A stretch of 64,000 nucleotides of DNA from Variovorax sp. ZS18.2.2. GTDB lineage: Bacteria > Pseudomonadota > Gammaproteobacteria > Burkholderiales > Burkholderiaceae_C. This document shows, one piece after another, positions 35,462 to 43,019 of the stretch. The notes under the pieces were generated by a model. The model worked only from the letters and a program-made list of their open reading frames with translations, searched no databases and was not told the DNA's origin. Where the stretch lies: NCBI RefSeq assembly GCF_024701975.1, contig NZ_JANLNM010000012.1, positions 79,226 to 143,225 of the forward strand, read 5' to 3'. A program made the position numbers and the translations under genes. The stretch's first letter is position 1. Each line of letters begins with the position of its first letter.

Positions 35462-36037
35462 ATGAAAAATGAGCCACGTCAGGAAGGGGTCGACCCTTTT
35501 GGTGAGGACGATCCGAATAGTTCGACGCCTTGGTTGATCGCTGGTCACCCCGATGATGATTGCTCCGCGGTGAGGCAAATTGCTGACGGTTCAATGCCGA
35601 TCTTGAGTGCGTTCTATGACCAAGATGTAGGCGAATGGTGCTTTATGACAGACGAGGAGGTTTTGCCCGAGGATCGTGTGGAAGCAAGGCTTGGGCATAT
35701 CGTGAAAGGGGATCCAAGCCTCCTTGGACTCGCCGATCTTCCACCGGGCTGGCTTGCAAGGCGTGATAGCAAGCGAAGCCGCTGGATCTACGAGTCGATT
35801 CCAGAGACGATCGCCACGTATGCGCCCGCGCGTACGCTCTCCAGCAAGGATTCGGCAAGTAACCGACCGATTGCACTTCGCCTTCTTGCCGCCGCCATTT
35901 TCTCCTTGGCAATTGGCTTTGTTTTCTTCCAGTTGGGTTACTCCGGGAGAACGGCCATCGTTCTTGCTACCGGAGTGTTTCTTGCGGTCGGCTTTGTTCT
36001 CGTGGTGTCCGTTACAAAGTTCGACGAAGGGCCGTGA
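35462..36037 (+). CDS. Hypothetical cassette protein with soluble domain and two membrane segments
   Basis: A 191-residue protein. The soluble part (about 25-115) has ILSAFYDQDVGEWCFMTDEE and LADLPPGWLARR, a pattern shared by widespread small immunity-like hypothetical proteins. It is joined to two C-terminal membrane segments (ALRLLAAAIFSLAIGFVFFQ and AIVLATGVFLAVGFVLVVSV). This joining is unusual for the family. The start ATG 35462 lies 35 bp after the repeat. Confidence 0.65.
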   Translation: MKNEPRQEGVDPFGEDDPNSSTPWLIAGHPDDDCSAVRQIADGSMPILSAFYDQDVGEWCFMTDEEVLPEDRVEARLGHIVKGDPSLLGLADLPPGWLARRDSKRSRWIYESIPETIATYAPARTLSSKDSASNRPIALRLLAAAIFSLAIGFVFFQLGYSGRTAIVLATGVFLAVGFVLVVSVTKFDEGP

Positions 36038-36046
36038 CCCACGAGC

Positions 36047-36074
36047 TGCGGCATCCGGCCAGTAGCGGTCGACC
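36047..36074 (+). repeat. Cassette repeat (rightward)
   Basis: TGCGGCATCCGGCCAGTAGC then GGTCGACC: a diverged copy 10 bp after a stop codon. Confidence 0.6.
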
Positions 36075-36109
36075 AACTAGGTCGTGAAATTGCATTCCGG
36101 AAGGACGCC

Positions 36110-36466
36110 ATGAGCATTGGTTTGATTGTCGAACGCCAACCTAGAGAATCCACGATAGGTGTTGACGAATGGTTGGCCCTGCTCGCCAAAGATTCGGAGC
36201 TCAGGCACCGCCATCAACCCTACTGGGCGACCAATCCTTTGACTGGGCACCAGATCAAGATCAACGTCGGAGAAGCCGACGCCGAGTTCCTTCGGCACGA
36301 GCAGTGGGAGCCGTTCCTGCGTTTCCAGCGAGGAAAACTTGTGACCGAGTACTCCGATGAGTTGGCGAATCCTGCCGATTTGCGGCGACGAAAGATCGTT
36401 GAGATAGCAGCCAACCTTGGCGCGCGCATTTGTACGGACGTCGACGACGAACCGTTGGATTGGTAA
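36110..36466 (+). CDS. Hypothetical cassette protein (118 aa)
   Basis: A soluble alpha/beta protein. The segment STIGVDEWLALLAKDSELR leads to PYWATNPLTGHQIKINVGEADAEFL and a C-terminal helix RRRKIVEIAANLGARICTDV. Similar small proteins occur singly in many proteobacteria; the function is unknown. The start ATG 36110 lies 35 bp after the repeat. Confidence 0.65.
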   Translation: MSIGLIVERQPRESTIGVDEWLALLAKDSELRHRHQPYWATNPLTGHQIKINVGEADAEFLRHEQWEPFLRFQRGKLVTEYSDELANPADLRRRKIVEIAANLGARICTDVDDEPLDW

Positions 36467-36471
36467 CAGGT

Positions 36472-36501
36472 GCCGCGCTCGGCCACTAGCTGTCATTCGC
36501 G
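36472..36501 (+). repeat. Cassette repeat (rightward)
   Basis: GCCGCGCTCGGCCACTAGC then TGTCATTCG, 5 bp after a stop codon. Confidence 0.65.
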
Positions 36502-36552
36502 AGACCGTCTGTTGGACCTCCGGAAAATCGATAGGCACAAGAATTAATCGCC

Positions 36553-37029
36553 ATGAACGTCAGCGAATTTATTTCCCACATCAAGTGCTCAGGTGCGCCA
36601 ACTGACCCTGGCATCATCGATGACTTAGAGTTTGAGATTGACGGTGGACTGCCCAGCGAATACCGGCAATTCTTGAACCGGTGCAACGGAGGCTACGTGA
36701 ACGGCAGCTTAGGGTTCGAATCAGGAGGTAAGGCTGGAACCGTGACCATACATGCCGTTGGCGGTGGCGAGCACGGCTTGTGGCTGACGAATCGCCGCGA
36801 AGACTTTTGGGGGCGCATTCCCGAGCAACTGCGATGGATCATGAGCGACCCATTCGGCAACGGATTCTTGCTTGGGGTAAACGGCGACGCCCGAGGAAGG
36901 ATTTATTTCTGGTTCATGGAGGAGGAGCTAGGCCAAGCACCGGATGCGCCCCTTTCCAATCGGACGGACATTCAATTGATCGCCAACTCCTTCGACGACC
37001 TGTTGGTTGGCCTTCGGCATAGAGCCTGA
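36553..37029 (+). CDS. SMI1/KNR4 (SUKH-1) family protein
   Basis: A 158-residue SUKH-family protein. The hallmark core is FEIDGGLPSEYRQFLNRCNGGYVNG, followed by the strand region PFGNGFLLGVNGDARGRIYFW and the closing NSFDDLLVGL. SUKH proteins are known as immunity proteins to polymorphic toxins. No toxin gene lies beside it, so it would be an orphan immunity gene. The start ATG 36553 is the only sensible one. Confidence 0.85.
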   Translation: MNVSEFISHIKCSGAPTDPGIIDDLEFEIDGGLPSEYRQFLNRCNGGYVNGSLGFESGGKAGTVTIHAVGGGEHGLWLTNRREDFWGRIPEQLRWIMSDPFGNGFLLGVNGDARGRIYFWFMEEELGQAPDAPLSNRTDIQLIANSFDDLLVGLRHRA

Positions 37030-37080
37030 GTGCAGGACTTGCAACAGCCGAACAGCCGGTCTGAGGGGCCAGTTTCTCTC

Positions 37081-37113
37081 CGACTACAGTCGGCCAATAG
37101 CCGACTTTCACAG
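37081..37113 (+). repeat. Last rightward cassette repeat
   Basis: CGACTACAGTCGGCCAATAGC then CGACTTTCAC. After this point the repeats are found in the opposite orientation. Confidence 0.78.
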
Positions 37114-37151
37114 GTTCGGTCTCCGTTGGAAATAGAAAAAGGAAAAGGCCC

Positions 37152-37784
37152 GTGGAAGCAGAAGCGATCGTTGCGGATTGGAAGCGCCGACTGGTTGCCA
37201 TGGCAGAAAACCCCCCTTACGTTTTCAGTCGAACGCCTCAAAACCTGATTGAAGAGTATCAGTCGAACGAGATAGATTTCATCGGATTCACTGAAGCCGA
37301 AATCTTGAAAGCTGAGTTGCTTCTGCGGGGGAGATTTCCTGCTGTTTTTCGCGAATATCTTCTCCAGATGGGGCGCTCGCCCGGACGTTTGTTCAGAGGC
37401 AGCGAGCTGGCTAATTTGGTGGAGCTTGAAGAGTTTCGTGTCAGCGCCGAAGAATTGATAAGAGAAACTGACACATCTCTAGCCCTGCCTCCAAGTGCAG
37501 CGGTCTTCTTGTTTCATCAAGGCTACTGCTTTACTTATGTTCTAGCAGACGGCAGCTTTGATAGCTCACCGATGCAGTGGATCGAGCAGGATCGTGAGCC
37601 AACCTCGGTGGCAGCCACGTTTGCAGATATGGTGAGCGCTGAACTGCAACTGATGGAAGAGAACGATCTGAGCTCGCATAAGTCTGGGGGCTATTGGCTC
37701 ACCGTCTATCCTGGGGGCGCGACACACGAACATCGTCCTGCGCGGGCGAGCGGCGTACGACCATTGGACATGGTTCCTCGCTGA
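37152..37784 (+). CDS. SMI1/KNR4-like (SUKH) protein
   Basis: A 210-residue protein with a SUKH-like layout: a helix TEAEILKAELLLRGRFPAVF, then REYLLQMGRSPGRLFRG, and near the end AATFADMVSAELQLMEE. The extended tail after residue 175 is unusual. The start is GTG 37152 behind AAAGGAAAAGGCCC. An orphan immunity role is inferred. The 270 bp between it and the next gene hold no gene I can support, only a repeat-like tail near 38030 (CAGAGCAGTCATTCG). Confidence 0.7.
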   Translation: MEAEAIVADWKRRLVAMAENPPYVFSRTPQNLIEEYQSNEIDFIGFTEAEILKAELLLRGRFPAVFREYLLQMGRSPGRLFRGSELANLVELEEFRVSAEELIRETDTSLALPPSAAVFLFHQGYCFTYVLADGSFDSSPMQWIEQDREPTSVAATFADMVSAELQLMEENDLSSHKSGGYWLTVYPGGATHEHRPARASGVRPLDMVPR

Positions 37785-38055
37785 CAAGCTAGCTCGTCGG
37801 CATCGACGTCAGGCCCGGCGTGAAACGCGTTTCGTAGGCCTTGTTCAGCCTCCCAACTGATCAAACGCTCGACCTCAGCTGTCGAACGACTCCGTCGTGA
37901 TCGGAAGGGGGCGCCTGTCTGTGCTCCACTGGTGACTGCATTCGGGCCGCAGAGCAATTGACCCCTAAGCGTCTGCTCTCGGCGAGGCTGACCGACTCCT
38001 TCGGGCCCACTGCAGTCTCTCGCCTTGCTCCAGAGCAGTCATTCGCCGCTGGCAT

Positions 38056-38547
38056 CTACGGACGCCGTCCACGTGCGCCTGCGGCCTCCGAGAACACATT
38101 CCAATAGGCAGCAAGGTAGGGGTTCTTTTGAGAGAGCTGCTCAATCCGCTCCACGACGCTCTGGTCCAATCTGACCCTATCCCAAAAAAGCGCGGCTCGA
38201 ATTCGCGCGTCTTCAAACACGCCCTTCTTGGCGGAGCGGTTGAAGCCACAGAAAAAGTAGATCCTGTCTAGCGCTGCACCAACAACGTTGTCGTCCACGT
38301 CCGAAAGGGCGTCGATCAGCACTTCGCTCTCGTCGACCTTAGATGGATGAAGGATGCTGACCAGGCATCCGCGCCAGCTAGCTGGCTTCGTCTTTGCAGA
38401 GCGGAACAACACTGCGCGGTCTTCTGCGTTCAGCCTGGAGAGAAGCTCTTCACCGTCTTCATAGGCGTACTCACCCCAGTCCATTGAGTCCGGATCGGAC
38501 TTCGTCAAAAGAGCATCGAGCTCGACACCTGCGTTGGACTGCTGCAT
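38056..38547 (-). CDS. Hypothetical cassette protein (163 aa, HEAT-like)
   Basis: An acidic helical protein (ELDALLTKSDPDSMDWGEYA, SEVLIDALSDVDDNVVGAALDRIYFFCGF, VERIEQLSQKNPYLAAYW). The middle reads like HEAT repeats. I do not recognise it. The start at 38547 is the first Met after the next upstream gene ends; the frame further upstream overlaps that gene. Confidence 0.65.
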   Translation of the reverse strand: MQQSNAGVELDALLTKSDPDSMDWGEYAYEDGEELLSRLNAEDRAVLFRSAKTKPASWRGCLVSILHPSKVDESEVLIDALSDVDDNVVGAALDRIYFFCGFNRSAKKGVFEDARIRAALFWDRVRLDQSVVERIEQLSQKNPYLAAYWNVFSEAAGARGRRP

Positions 38548-38578
38548 TGGAATGTCTGGTGCTGGCCAGGAGCTGCGG

Positions 38579-38905
38579 TCAAACCGACCCGCGTAGAACC
38601 GCCACAGCCACCTCGTAGGCAAGCTGCTCCGCTTCGCCGGTGCCAGGACTGTCACTCGGGACCACCTCGATTGCTTCGACCTCCAACGTCCCGTTCAACT
38701 CGTGATTCGCTCGGGCCACGCCGGCAAGAACCTCATCGCGATGAGCCGCTAGGTCGAATCTCGCGGTCGGACCTTCGCCTTCGCCCAAGAGTCGAATCAT
38801 GTGTGGCCCCGGCGCCGGCGTCTTCCCGAACCGCAGGGAGACCAGGACCGCGGTCGGCCCACTGGTGCGCTGCGCGCGATACGAAACGGAGCGGTGGACG
38901 TTCAT
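38579..38905 (-). CDS. Hypothetical protein (108 aa)
   Basis: A soluble alpha/beta protein (SGPTAVLVSLRFGKTPAPGPHMIRLLGEGEG, then LAAHRDEVLAGVARANHELN, EVEAIEVVPSDSPGTGE). It lies 31 bp upstream of the HEAT-like gene on the same strand with no repeat between, so the two may form one two-gene cassette, a possible functional pair. The family is unknown. Confidence 0.62.
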   Translation of the reverse strand: MNVHRSVSYRAQRTSGPTAVLVSLRFGKTPAPGPHMIRLLGEGEGPTARFDLAAHRDEVLAGVARANHELNGTLEVEAIEVVPSDSPGTGEAEQLAYEVAVAVLRGSV

Positions 38906-38952
38906 GAGGGTGATGCGGAGTGACTAACTGGCGCGAATCCTGCCATACCCGC

Positions 38953-39054
38953 GAAGGTCCGATCCTGGCCGACTGTAGCCGGTTGCGACCGGCGGAGCTT
39001 TGGGCTCAAGCCGGAAGTAGCCGCGACTCGACGAAACGCCGCCAAGCGGGCATT
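38953..39054 (-). repeat. Full-length cassette repeat (leftward, 102 bp)
   Basis: On the plus strand it starts GAAGGTCCGATCCTGGCC with the core GACTGTAGCCGG and ends CCAAGCGGGCATT, so the outer arms are inverted. It is the first copy in the leftward orientation. Confidence 0.75.
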
Positions 39055-39115
39055 AATTTGGACTGAGGCCGGTGACGAACGCTATCCTCTCCCTCCCAAC
39101 CGAGGAGCTACTGAC

Positions 39116-39385
39116 ATGGGTGCTAGCAAGATTCGCTTTAACGATGTTCGCTATCGACAGGGATTCTTGGAAGTCACCAATATTCACCCTGGTCACATCA
39201 ACATCGAGACCTGGGAAATTCATCCTGATCTCGACATCTCCGAAAAGCAATTTGACAACAAAGCGATCACCGACGAGTGTGTAGTGGCGAACACGGAGAT
39301 CGAGTTGAGCGTCGAGCAGGCAAAGTCATTGGTTGCAAGCCTCGAAGCCGCTATCGCGAATGCCTTAGAAAGCGGACGTGGTTGA
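39116..39385 (+). CDS. Hypothetical protein (89 aa), opposite to its repeats
   Basis: A small protein beginning with beta strands (KIRFNDVRYRQGFLEVTNIHPGHINIETWEI) and ending in a helix (SVEQAKSLVASLEAAIANALE). A good ribosome site (GAGGAGCTACTGAC) supports the start. It is on the plus strand inside the leftward part of the array, so gene direction is not strictly tied to repeat direction. Confidence 0.68.
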   Translation: MGASKIRFNDVRYRQGFLEVTNIHPGHINIETWEIHPDLDISEKQFDNKAITDECVVANTEIELSVEQAKSLVASLEAAIANALESGRG

Positions 39386-39387
39386 GC

Positions 39388-39417
39388 GGCAGGTAGTGGC
39401 CGACTGTAGCCGCTCGG
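39388..39417 (-). repeat. Cassette repeat (leftward)
   Basis: GGCAGGTAGTGGCC then GACTGTAGCCGCTCGG. The TGGCCG at 39397 begins the duplicated 547-bp unit. Confidence 0.78.
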
Positions 39418-39943
39418 CAGTACAACGCTTTCTAAGCTGGCACCACGGCAGAGATGCCGTCCGCAGCAGCCCGCTTTAGGAAATCAAAAAATCCCGACGA
39501 AACGCACACCTCATCAGACCCGGGGCCATGGACGAGGACGGTTCCGAATGTCGGTCCGTCGGCACAGGACAAGTAGAAGCGGAGGTCGGAACCATCGTCG
39601 GAAATGGGCACTAGGCTCGCGCAAAGTCCGTCACGTCGCCTCGTCAGTTGGGAGCGTAGGTCAGTCCAAATAGGCGGTTCGCCTTCGACGTAGGCTGGCA
39701 CCAGCCCGTAGATCTCAACGCCTGGCAGAAGCGCAGCGCCGTACCTCAAGAGAAACGTACGGTACTCGGACGGAAAGGTCAGTTCGTGCTGATGCTCAAC
39801 CTCCGAGATGAATTCTTCGGCGACCGGGCCTGAGAAGTCACCCTTTTCGAGAAGCGCCGCGACAGCTGCGGGGAAGTTCATTGTTGTCATGCCAGGCGTT
39901 GAAGACGAATTGACGGGCTGTTGGGAATGCCCGGTATTGGCCG
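39397..39943. repeat. Duplicated cassette, copy 1 (547 bp)
   Basis: The bases from TGGCCG at 39397 to TGGCCG ending at 39943 recur at 41883-42429 with no difference that I can see. The encoded proteins are identical, and identity stops abruptly outside the TGGCCG hexamers on both sides. Confidence 0.9.
39432..39890 (-). CDS. SUKH-family cassette protein, copy 1
   Basis: A 152-residue SMI1/KNR4-like protein. The core FISEVEHQHELTFPSEYRTFLLRYGAALLPG is the SUKH signature, followed by strands SDLRFYLSCADGPTFGTVLVHGPG and the final helix SSGFFDFLKRAA. The start at 39890 (MTTMNF) is the first Met downstream of the repeat. An identical second copy lies at 41918-42376. It is a likely immunity protein. 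Confidence 0.82.
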   Translation of the reverse strand: MTTMNFPAAVAALLEKGDFSGPVAEEFISEVEHQHELTFPSEYRTFLLRYGAALLPGVEIYGLVPAYVEGEPPIWTDLRSQLTRRRDGLCASLVPISDDGSDLRFYLSCADGPTFGTVLVHGPGSDEVCVSSGFFDFLKRAAADGISAVVPA

Positions 39944-39952
39944 CATTCTGCC
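39923..39952 (-). repeat. Cassette repeat (leftward)
   Basis: GGGAATGCCCGGTATTGGCC then GCATTCTGCC. It differs from the equivalent copy at 42411 only beyond TGGCCG, which marks the right edge of the duplication. Confidence 0.75.
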
Positions 39953-39979
39953 TTCCGGTAGTCCCAGCCCCGCTGGGGG

Positions 39980-40387
39980 TCACCAACCAACGTGGGCAAA
40001 GCCTCCCTCATGATGAAAAACGGTGAGGCCGGAAATCTGAGGCCACATGAATACCACGTCTCCATCAAACATAAACTGAGACGAAAGGTCCACCCTTTGA
40101 CGCAGTTCTTGGACCGGGCAGCAAAGCAGTTCGCCGCTGATGAAACTCTCGTCGGTGATCACGATGACCTCACCCGGCGGGAAAAGCTTTCCGGCGAAGA
40201 TCAAATCGAACAAGTCGGTCTTTCCGTACCGCGCCCCTGTCTCCTCCCAATCTGCGATGGTGAGGAATTTGTATGTGAGCCCTTCGCGCTCCGCGGCTTC
40301 AAGAATCGAGTCGGGCTCAAGGGTTGCACCGGGAAGTATCCGTTCCAGCAAGGTGCGAGGCAGTGACAAAGAGCTGTTCATCTTCAT
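39980..40387 (-). CDS. Hypothetical cassette protein (135 aa)
   Basis: A soluble protein (TLLERILPGATLEPDSILEAAEREGL, YKFLTIADWEETGARYG, PPGEVIVITDESFISGELLC, VVFMWPQISGLTVFHHEGGFAHV). The beta-rich C-terminus and acidic nature are typical of small immunity proteins, but I know no family. The start is at 40387 or, two codons later, at 40381. Confidence 0.65.
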   Translation of the reverse strand: MKMNSSLSLPRTLLERILPGATLEPDSILEAAEREGLTYKFLTIADWEETGARYGKTDLFDLIFAGKLFPPGEVIVITDESFISGELLCCPVQELRQRVDLSSQFMFDGDVVFMWPQISGLTVFHHEGGFAHVGW

Positions 40388-40409
40388 GTTCAAGGCAGCT
40401 ACCGATTGC

Positions 40410-40536
40410 GAATGTCCGCTTGAGAGCAAATTGGCCGGAGTCGGTGAACGGCCGGTTCTGGCCGACTGTAGCCGGTCGTGCTGTCGTCTCGAGCGGGCCC
40501 GAAGCCGACCTTGGCGAACCGCGCAAAGCGGACGCT
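40410..40536 (-). repeat. Cassette repeats (leftward): partial copy and full 91-bp copy
   Basis: A partial copy GAATGTCCGCTTGAG..TTGGCCGGAG is at 40410-40440. A full copy runs from GAACGGCCGGTTCTGG (40446) through GCCGACTGTAGCCGG to CAAAGCGGACGCT (40536), with inverted arms. Confidence 0.78.
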
Positions 40537-40542
40537 GAAAAA

Positions 40543-41196
40543 TTACTTCGGAGTTCCCACCTCAACTTGCCGAATTGATGCGTTCAATATTTCAGGAGGA
40601 GGCTGTTGGTGATAGACACGGAGATTTCCCTGTTCGGCAGCAATCATCGCGCCAACCAATGCCCCTCCGATCGCGCCACCTGCAACAGACGCACCAGTTG
40701 CCGTTGGTGAATTCAACGCCAGTTGCATTCCAATTGCTACAGGATCTGGGGATTCTGGTTTACCGGTGCTCGCGGCCCGAGGCTTCACCTGGCCTAGGTA
40801 GACGTAGAGCTGTTTGTTCTGCACGGTCGCCATCGGGACAAACAATCCGCATGGCTGCTCAAAGACTTTCCCCAGCGCCGGGCGCTGGTCATCGGCCGAA
40901 ACCGCAACAGCTTCGTAACTGAAGCATCCGGAGGGGCCTCGAAAGTAGGTTCCCTCCGAGCTTTCGTATTCAGCGACATATCGTCCCGAAGCTATGGTCC
41001 CTCGAAAGGTAATGGGCCGGAATGGTGCCTCTTGGTATGTCCACTCCACGGACTTTGCAAGAACTAGCTCACCTGGTGGGTCAGGCCTGCGTAGAGCAGC
41101 GGGATTGACGCCAGAACAAGCTGCTGTCAGGGTCACTAGCATGCTCACACATGCGCCACGCCGTACTGAGAGGGGAATATGGAGAGTTACAGACAC
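40543..41196 (-). CDS. Hypothetical cassette lipoprotein (about 217 aa)
   Basis: An exported protein. RRGACVSMLVTLTAACSG is a lipoprotein signal with lipobox TAAC. Near the C-terminus a Gly-rich hydrophobic stretch (GASVAGGAIGGALVGAMIAAEQG) resembles a glycine-zipper segment. The start is uncertain: GTG 41196 gives a full signal with basic n-region, ATG 41142 a short one. I do not recognise the family. Confidence 0.65.
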   Translation of the reverse strand: MSVTLHIPLSVRRGACVSMLVTLTAACSGVNPAALRRPDPPGELVLAKSVEWTYQEAPFRPITFRGTIASGRYVAEYESSEGTYFRGPSGCFSYEAVAVSADDQRPALGKVFEQPCGLFVPMATVQNKQLYVYLGQVKPRAASTGKPESPDPVAIGMQLALNSPTATGASVAGGAIGGALVGAMIAAEQGNLRVYHQQPPPEILNASIRQVEVGTPK

Positions 41197-41241
41197 CAGA
41201 ATTGACCGTATCGCTTGTTGAAGCTTTGGGGTTGAAGTTCT

Positions 41242-41266
41242 AAGGCCGCTATTGGCCGAAAGCGCC
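41242..41266 (-). repeat. Degenerate cassette repeat (leftward)
   Basis: AGGCCGCTATTGGCCGAAAGCGCC keeps the TTGGCCG core but not the GACTGTAGCC part. Confidence 0.5.
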
Positions 41267-41321
41267 AAGAGTCAATACTGTGCCAAGGGACCTCTAAGCT
41301 CCCAAGGCGGCATTTCGGCCC

Positions 41322-41822
41322 TCAGCGATGGCATTGTTCAAGAATTCCTCTGACTTGATCTTCACGCCCCTCCTCCATGCCTAAACGCCATGGGTAGGAG
41401 GTCTTGTAGGTACCCGGGGGCGCCTCTGGATCGGGGACCACATGAAAGATCATCCGCTTTCCCTCCAGGTCATTCCGCAGTTGCCCGGTCATGAAGAACC
41501 CACCTCCAAAACGGAACTGAATGCTGCTCGGAGGAGCGCGATCTTTGGAATAGATAACCGTCTCAATCTTTACGGTCGCCTCAACCGAAGTACAGAGATC
41601 AAGACTCGTAGCATCTGGGTCAAATGGCTGACATGCTCCGGCGATTTCTTGCGACCGTACCAAACGAAAGTCGCTGCTGATGCCGATTGCGACAAGTGTG
41701 GCACGGCAAAGAACCTCCTCGCTGCTTGCGTGCGGCGGAGGGAGGATGGCAAATGCAGATGAAGTGACTACCGCGACGAGGGCTACCAACGCGCTCTTGG
41801 AGAAGCTAAGCATTGTCTTCAT
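41322..41822 (-). CDS. Secreted cassette protein (166 aa)
   Basis: A periplasmic protein with signal peptide MLSFSKSALVALVAVVTSSAFA. The mature part has SSEEVLCRATLVAIGIS, an inner pair of Cys residues, and the beta segment PSSIQFRFGGGFFMTGQLRNDLEGKRMIFHVVPD, which suits a small beta-barrel. The family is unknown. The start is fixed by the signal peptide. Confidence 0.68.
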   Translation of the reverse strand: MKTMLSFSKSALVALVAVVTSSAFAILPPPHASSEEVLCRATLVAIGISSDFRLVRSQEIAGACQPFDPDATSLDLCTSVEATVKIETVIYSKDRAPPSSIQFRFGGGFFMTGQLRNDLEGKRMIFHVVPDPEAPPGTYKTSYPWRLGMEEGREDQVRGILEQCHR

Positions 41823-41867
41823 CTTGGATGACTGTAAACGGGGTACCCGAGAAATTGGGCGAATCAG

Positions 41868-41903
41868 TCGAACGTCAGGTTCTGGCCGACTGTAGCCGCT
41901 CGG
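41868..41903 (-). repeat. Cassette repeat (leftward)
   Basis: GTCGAACGTCAGGTTCTGG then CCGACTGTAGCCGCTCGG. From TGGCCG onward it equals the copy at 39397. Confidence 0.8.
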
Positions 41904-42429
41904 CAGTACAACGCTTTCTAAGCTGGCACCACGGCAGAGATGCCGTCCGCAGCAGCCCGCTTTAGGAAATCAAAAAATCCCGACGAAACGCACACCTCAT
42001 CAGACCCGGGGCCATGGACGAGGACGGTTCCGAATGTCGGTCCGTCGGCACAGGACAAGTAGAAGCGGAGGTCGGAACCATCGTCGGAAATGGGCACTAG
42101 GCTCGCGCAAAGTCCGTCACGTCGCCTCGTCAGTTGGGAGCGTAGGTCAGTCCAAATAGGCGGTTCGCCTTCGACGTAGGCTGGCACCAGCCCGTAGATC
42201 TCAACGCCTGGCAGAAGCGCAGCGCCGTACCTCAAGAGAAACGTACGGTACTCGGACGGAAAGGTCAGTTCGTGCTGATGCTCAACCTCCGAGATGAATT
42301 CTTCGGCGACCGGGCCTGAGAAGTCACCCTTTTCGAGAAGCGCCGCGACAGCTGCGGGGAAGTTCATTGTTGTCATGCCAGGCGTTGAAGACGAATTGAC
42401 GGGCTGTTGGGAATGCCCGGTATTGGCCG
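41883..42429. repeat. Duplicated cassette, copy 2 (547 bp)
   Basis: Second copy of 39397-39943, in the same orientation, 2486 bp away. Three other genes lie between the copies. See copy 1. Confidence 0.9.
41918..42376 (-). CDS. SUKH-family cassette protein, copy 2
   Basis: Identical in sequence to the 152-residue SUKH protein at 39432-39890. The start at 42376 is the equivalent ATG. Lack of any difference means the duplication is recent or kept uniform by gene conversion. Confidence 0.82.
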   Translation of the reverse strand: MTTMNFPAAVAALLEKGDFSGPVAEEFISEVEHQHELTFPSEYRTFLLRYGAALLPGVEIYGLVPAYVEGEPPIWTDLRSQLTRRRDGLCASLVPISDDGSDLRFYLSCADGPTFGTVLVHGPGSDEVCVSSGFFDFLKRAAADGISAVVPA

Positions 42430-42440
42430 ACTGTAGCCTG
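42411..42440 (-). repeat. Cassette repeat (leftward)
   Basis: GAATGCCCGGTATTGGCCG then ACTGTAGCCTG. A right-hand segment CGGGCCCAAAGTGGACC at about 42460 matches that of other full copies. Confidence 0.78.
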
Positions 42441-42497
42441 TCGCGCCGCCGTCGTGAACGGGCCCAAAGTGGACCGTCGATGCCACCGCCATCGCTA

Positions 42498-42848
42498 TCA
42501 AATTGCGGGCGACATGAACGCAACTCGAAGAGTTGCTCCGTATTGAAGTGCCGCTTGGAGGATCTCCGGCGGCACATGAAAATCTGCCCAGTTGCGCAAC
42601 GTGTGAATGCTGATGGCGAGCTCGACTGCACGGTATCTTCCCGGTATTACCTCAGCAATCCAACGGAGACTCGCGCTCACATCATCCAGTTTGCAATCGA
42701 CTACGCGATAGATTTCTCGGGGACTTGGACCCGGGGTGGCACCGCCCCTTAGATGAAGGAATTTTTCGCCAAACAGTTTGTATGCGGCATCGTGCAGACC
42801 ACGCACCACGACCATATACGAAACGACATCTGCAAAAGAACTGCTCAT
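42498..42848 (-). CDS. Hypothetical cassette protein (116 aa)
   Basis: A small alpha/beta protein (FADVVSYMVVVRGLHDAAYKLFGEKFL, VVDCKLDDVSASLRWIAEVIPG, ILQAALQYGATLRVAF). The last segment, a helix then a strand, is like DUF4279-type immunity proteins, but the resemblance is weak. The start at 42848 is the first Met after the repeat. Confidence 0.62.
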   Translation of the reverse strand: MSSSFADVVSYMVVVRGLHDAAYKLFGEKFLHLRGGATPGPSPREIYRVVDCKLDDVSASLRWIAEVIPGRYRAVELAISIHTLRNWADFHVPPEILQAALQYGATLRVAFMSPAI

Positions 42849-42886
42849 CTTCTTGGCACCTAGTTACGTTCAATGCGTCCCGCTGT

Positions 42887-42976
42887 GAATGTCCGGTTGT
42901 GGCCGACTGTAGCCCCACGCAAGGTCGGCGCAAACGGCCCAATGCAGTCTCCCGCCTTGCCCCAGAGCAGTCATTC
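42887..42976 (-). repeat. Full-length cassette repeat (leftward, 90 bp)
   Basis: Outer arms GAATGTCCGGTTGTGG and CCCAGAGCAGTCATTC are inverted. The core GCCGACTGTAGCC adjoins the left arm. The right 40 bp recur near 38005-38043, where the core half is missing. Confidence 0.82.
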
Positions 42977-43019
42977 AACCCGTGCGCCTCTCGGTTGAGT
43001 CCTGTAAAAACGTGTTTGG

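Noticed and set aside
37706..37957. A minus-strand gene of 83 codons in the switch zone
   Set aside because: It overlaps the end of the SUKH-like gene and has no good start; part of it could be a remnant, but evidence is too thin.
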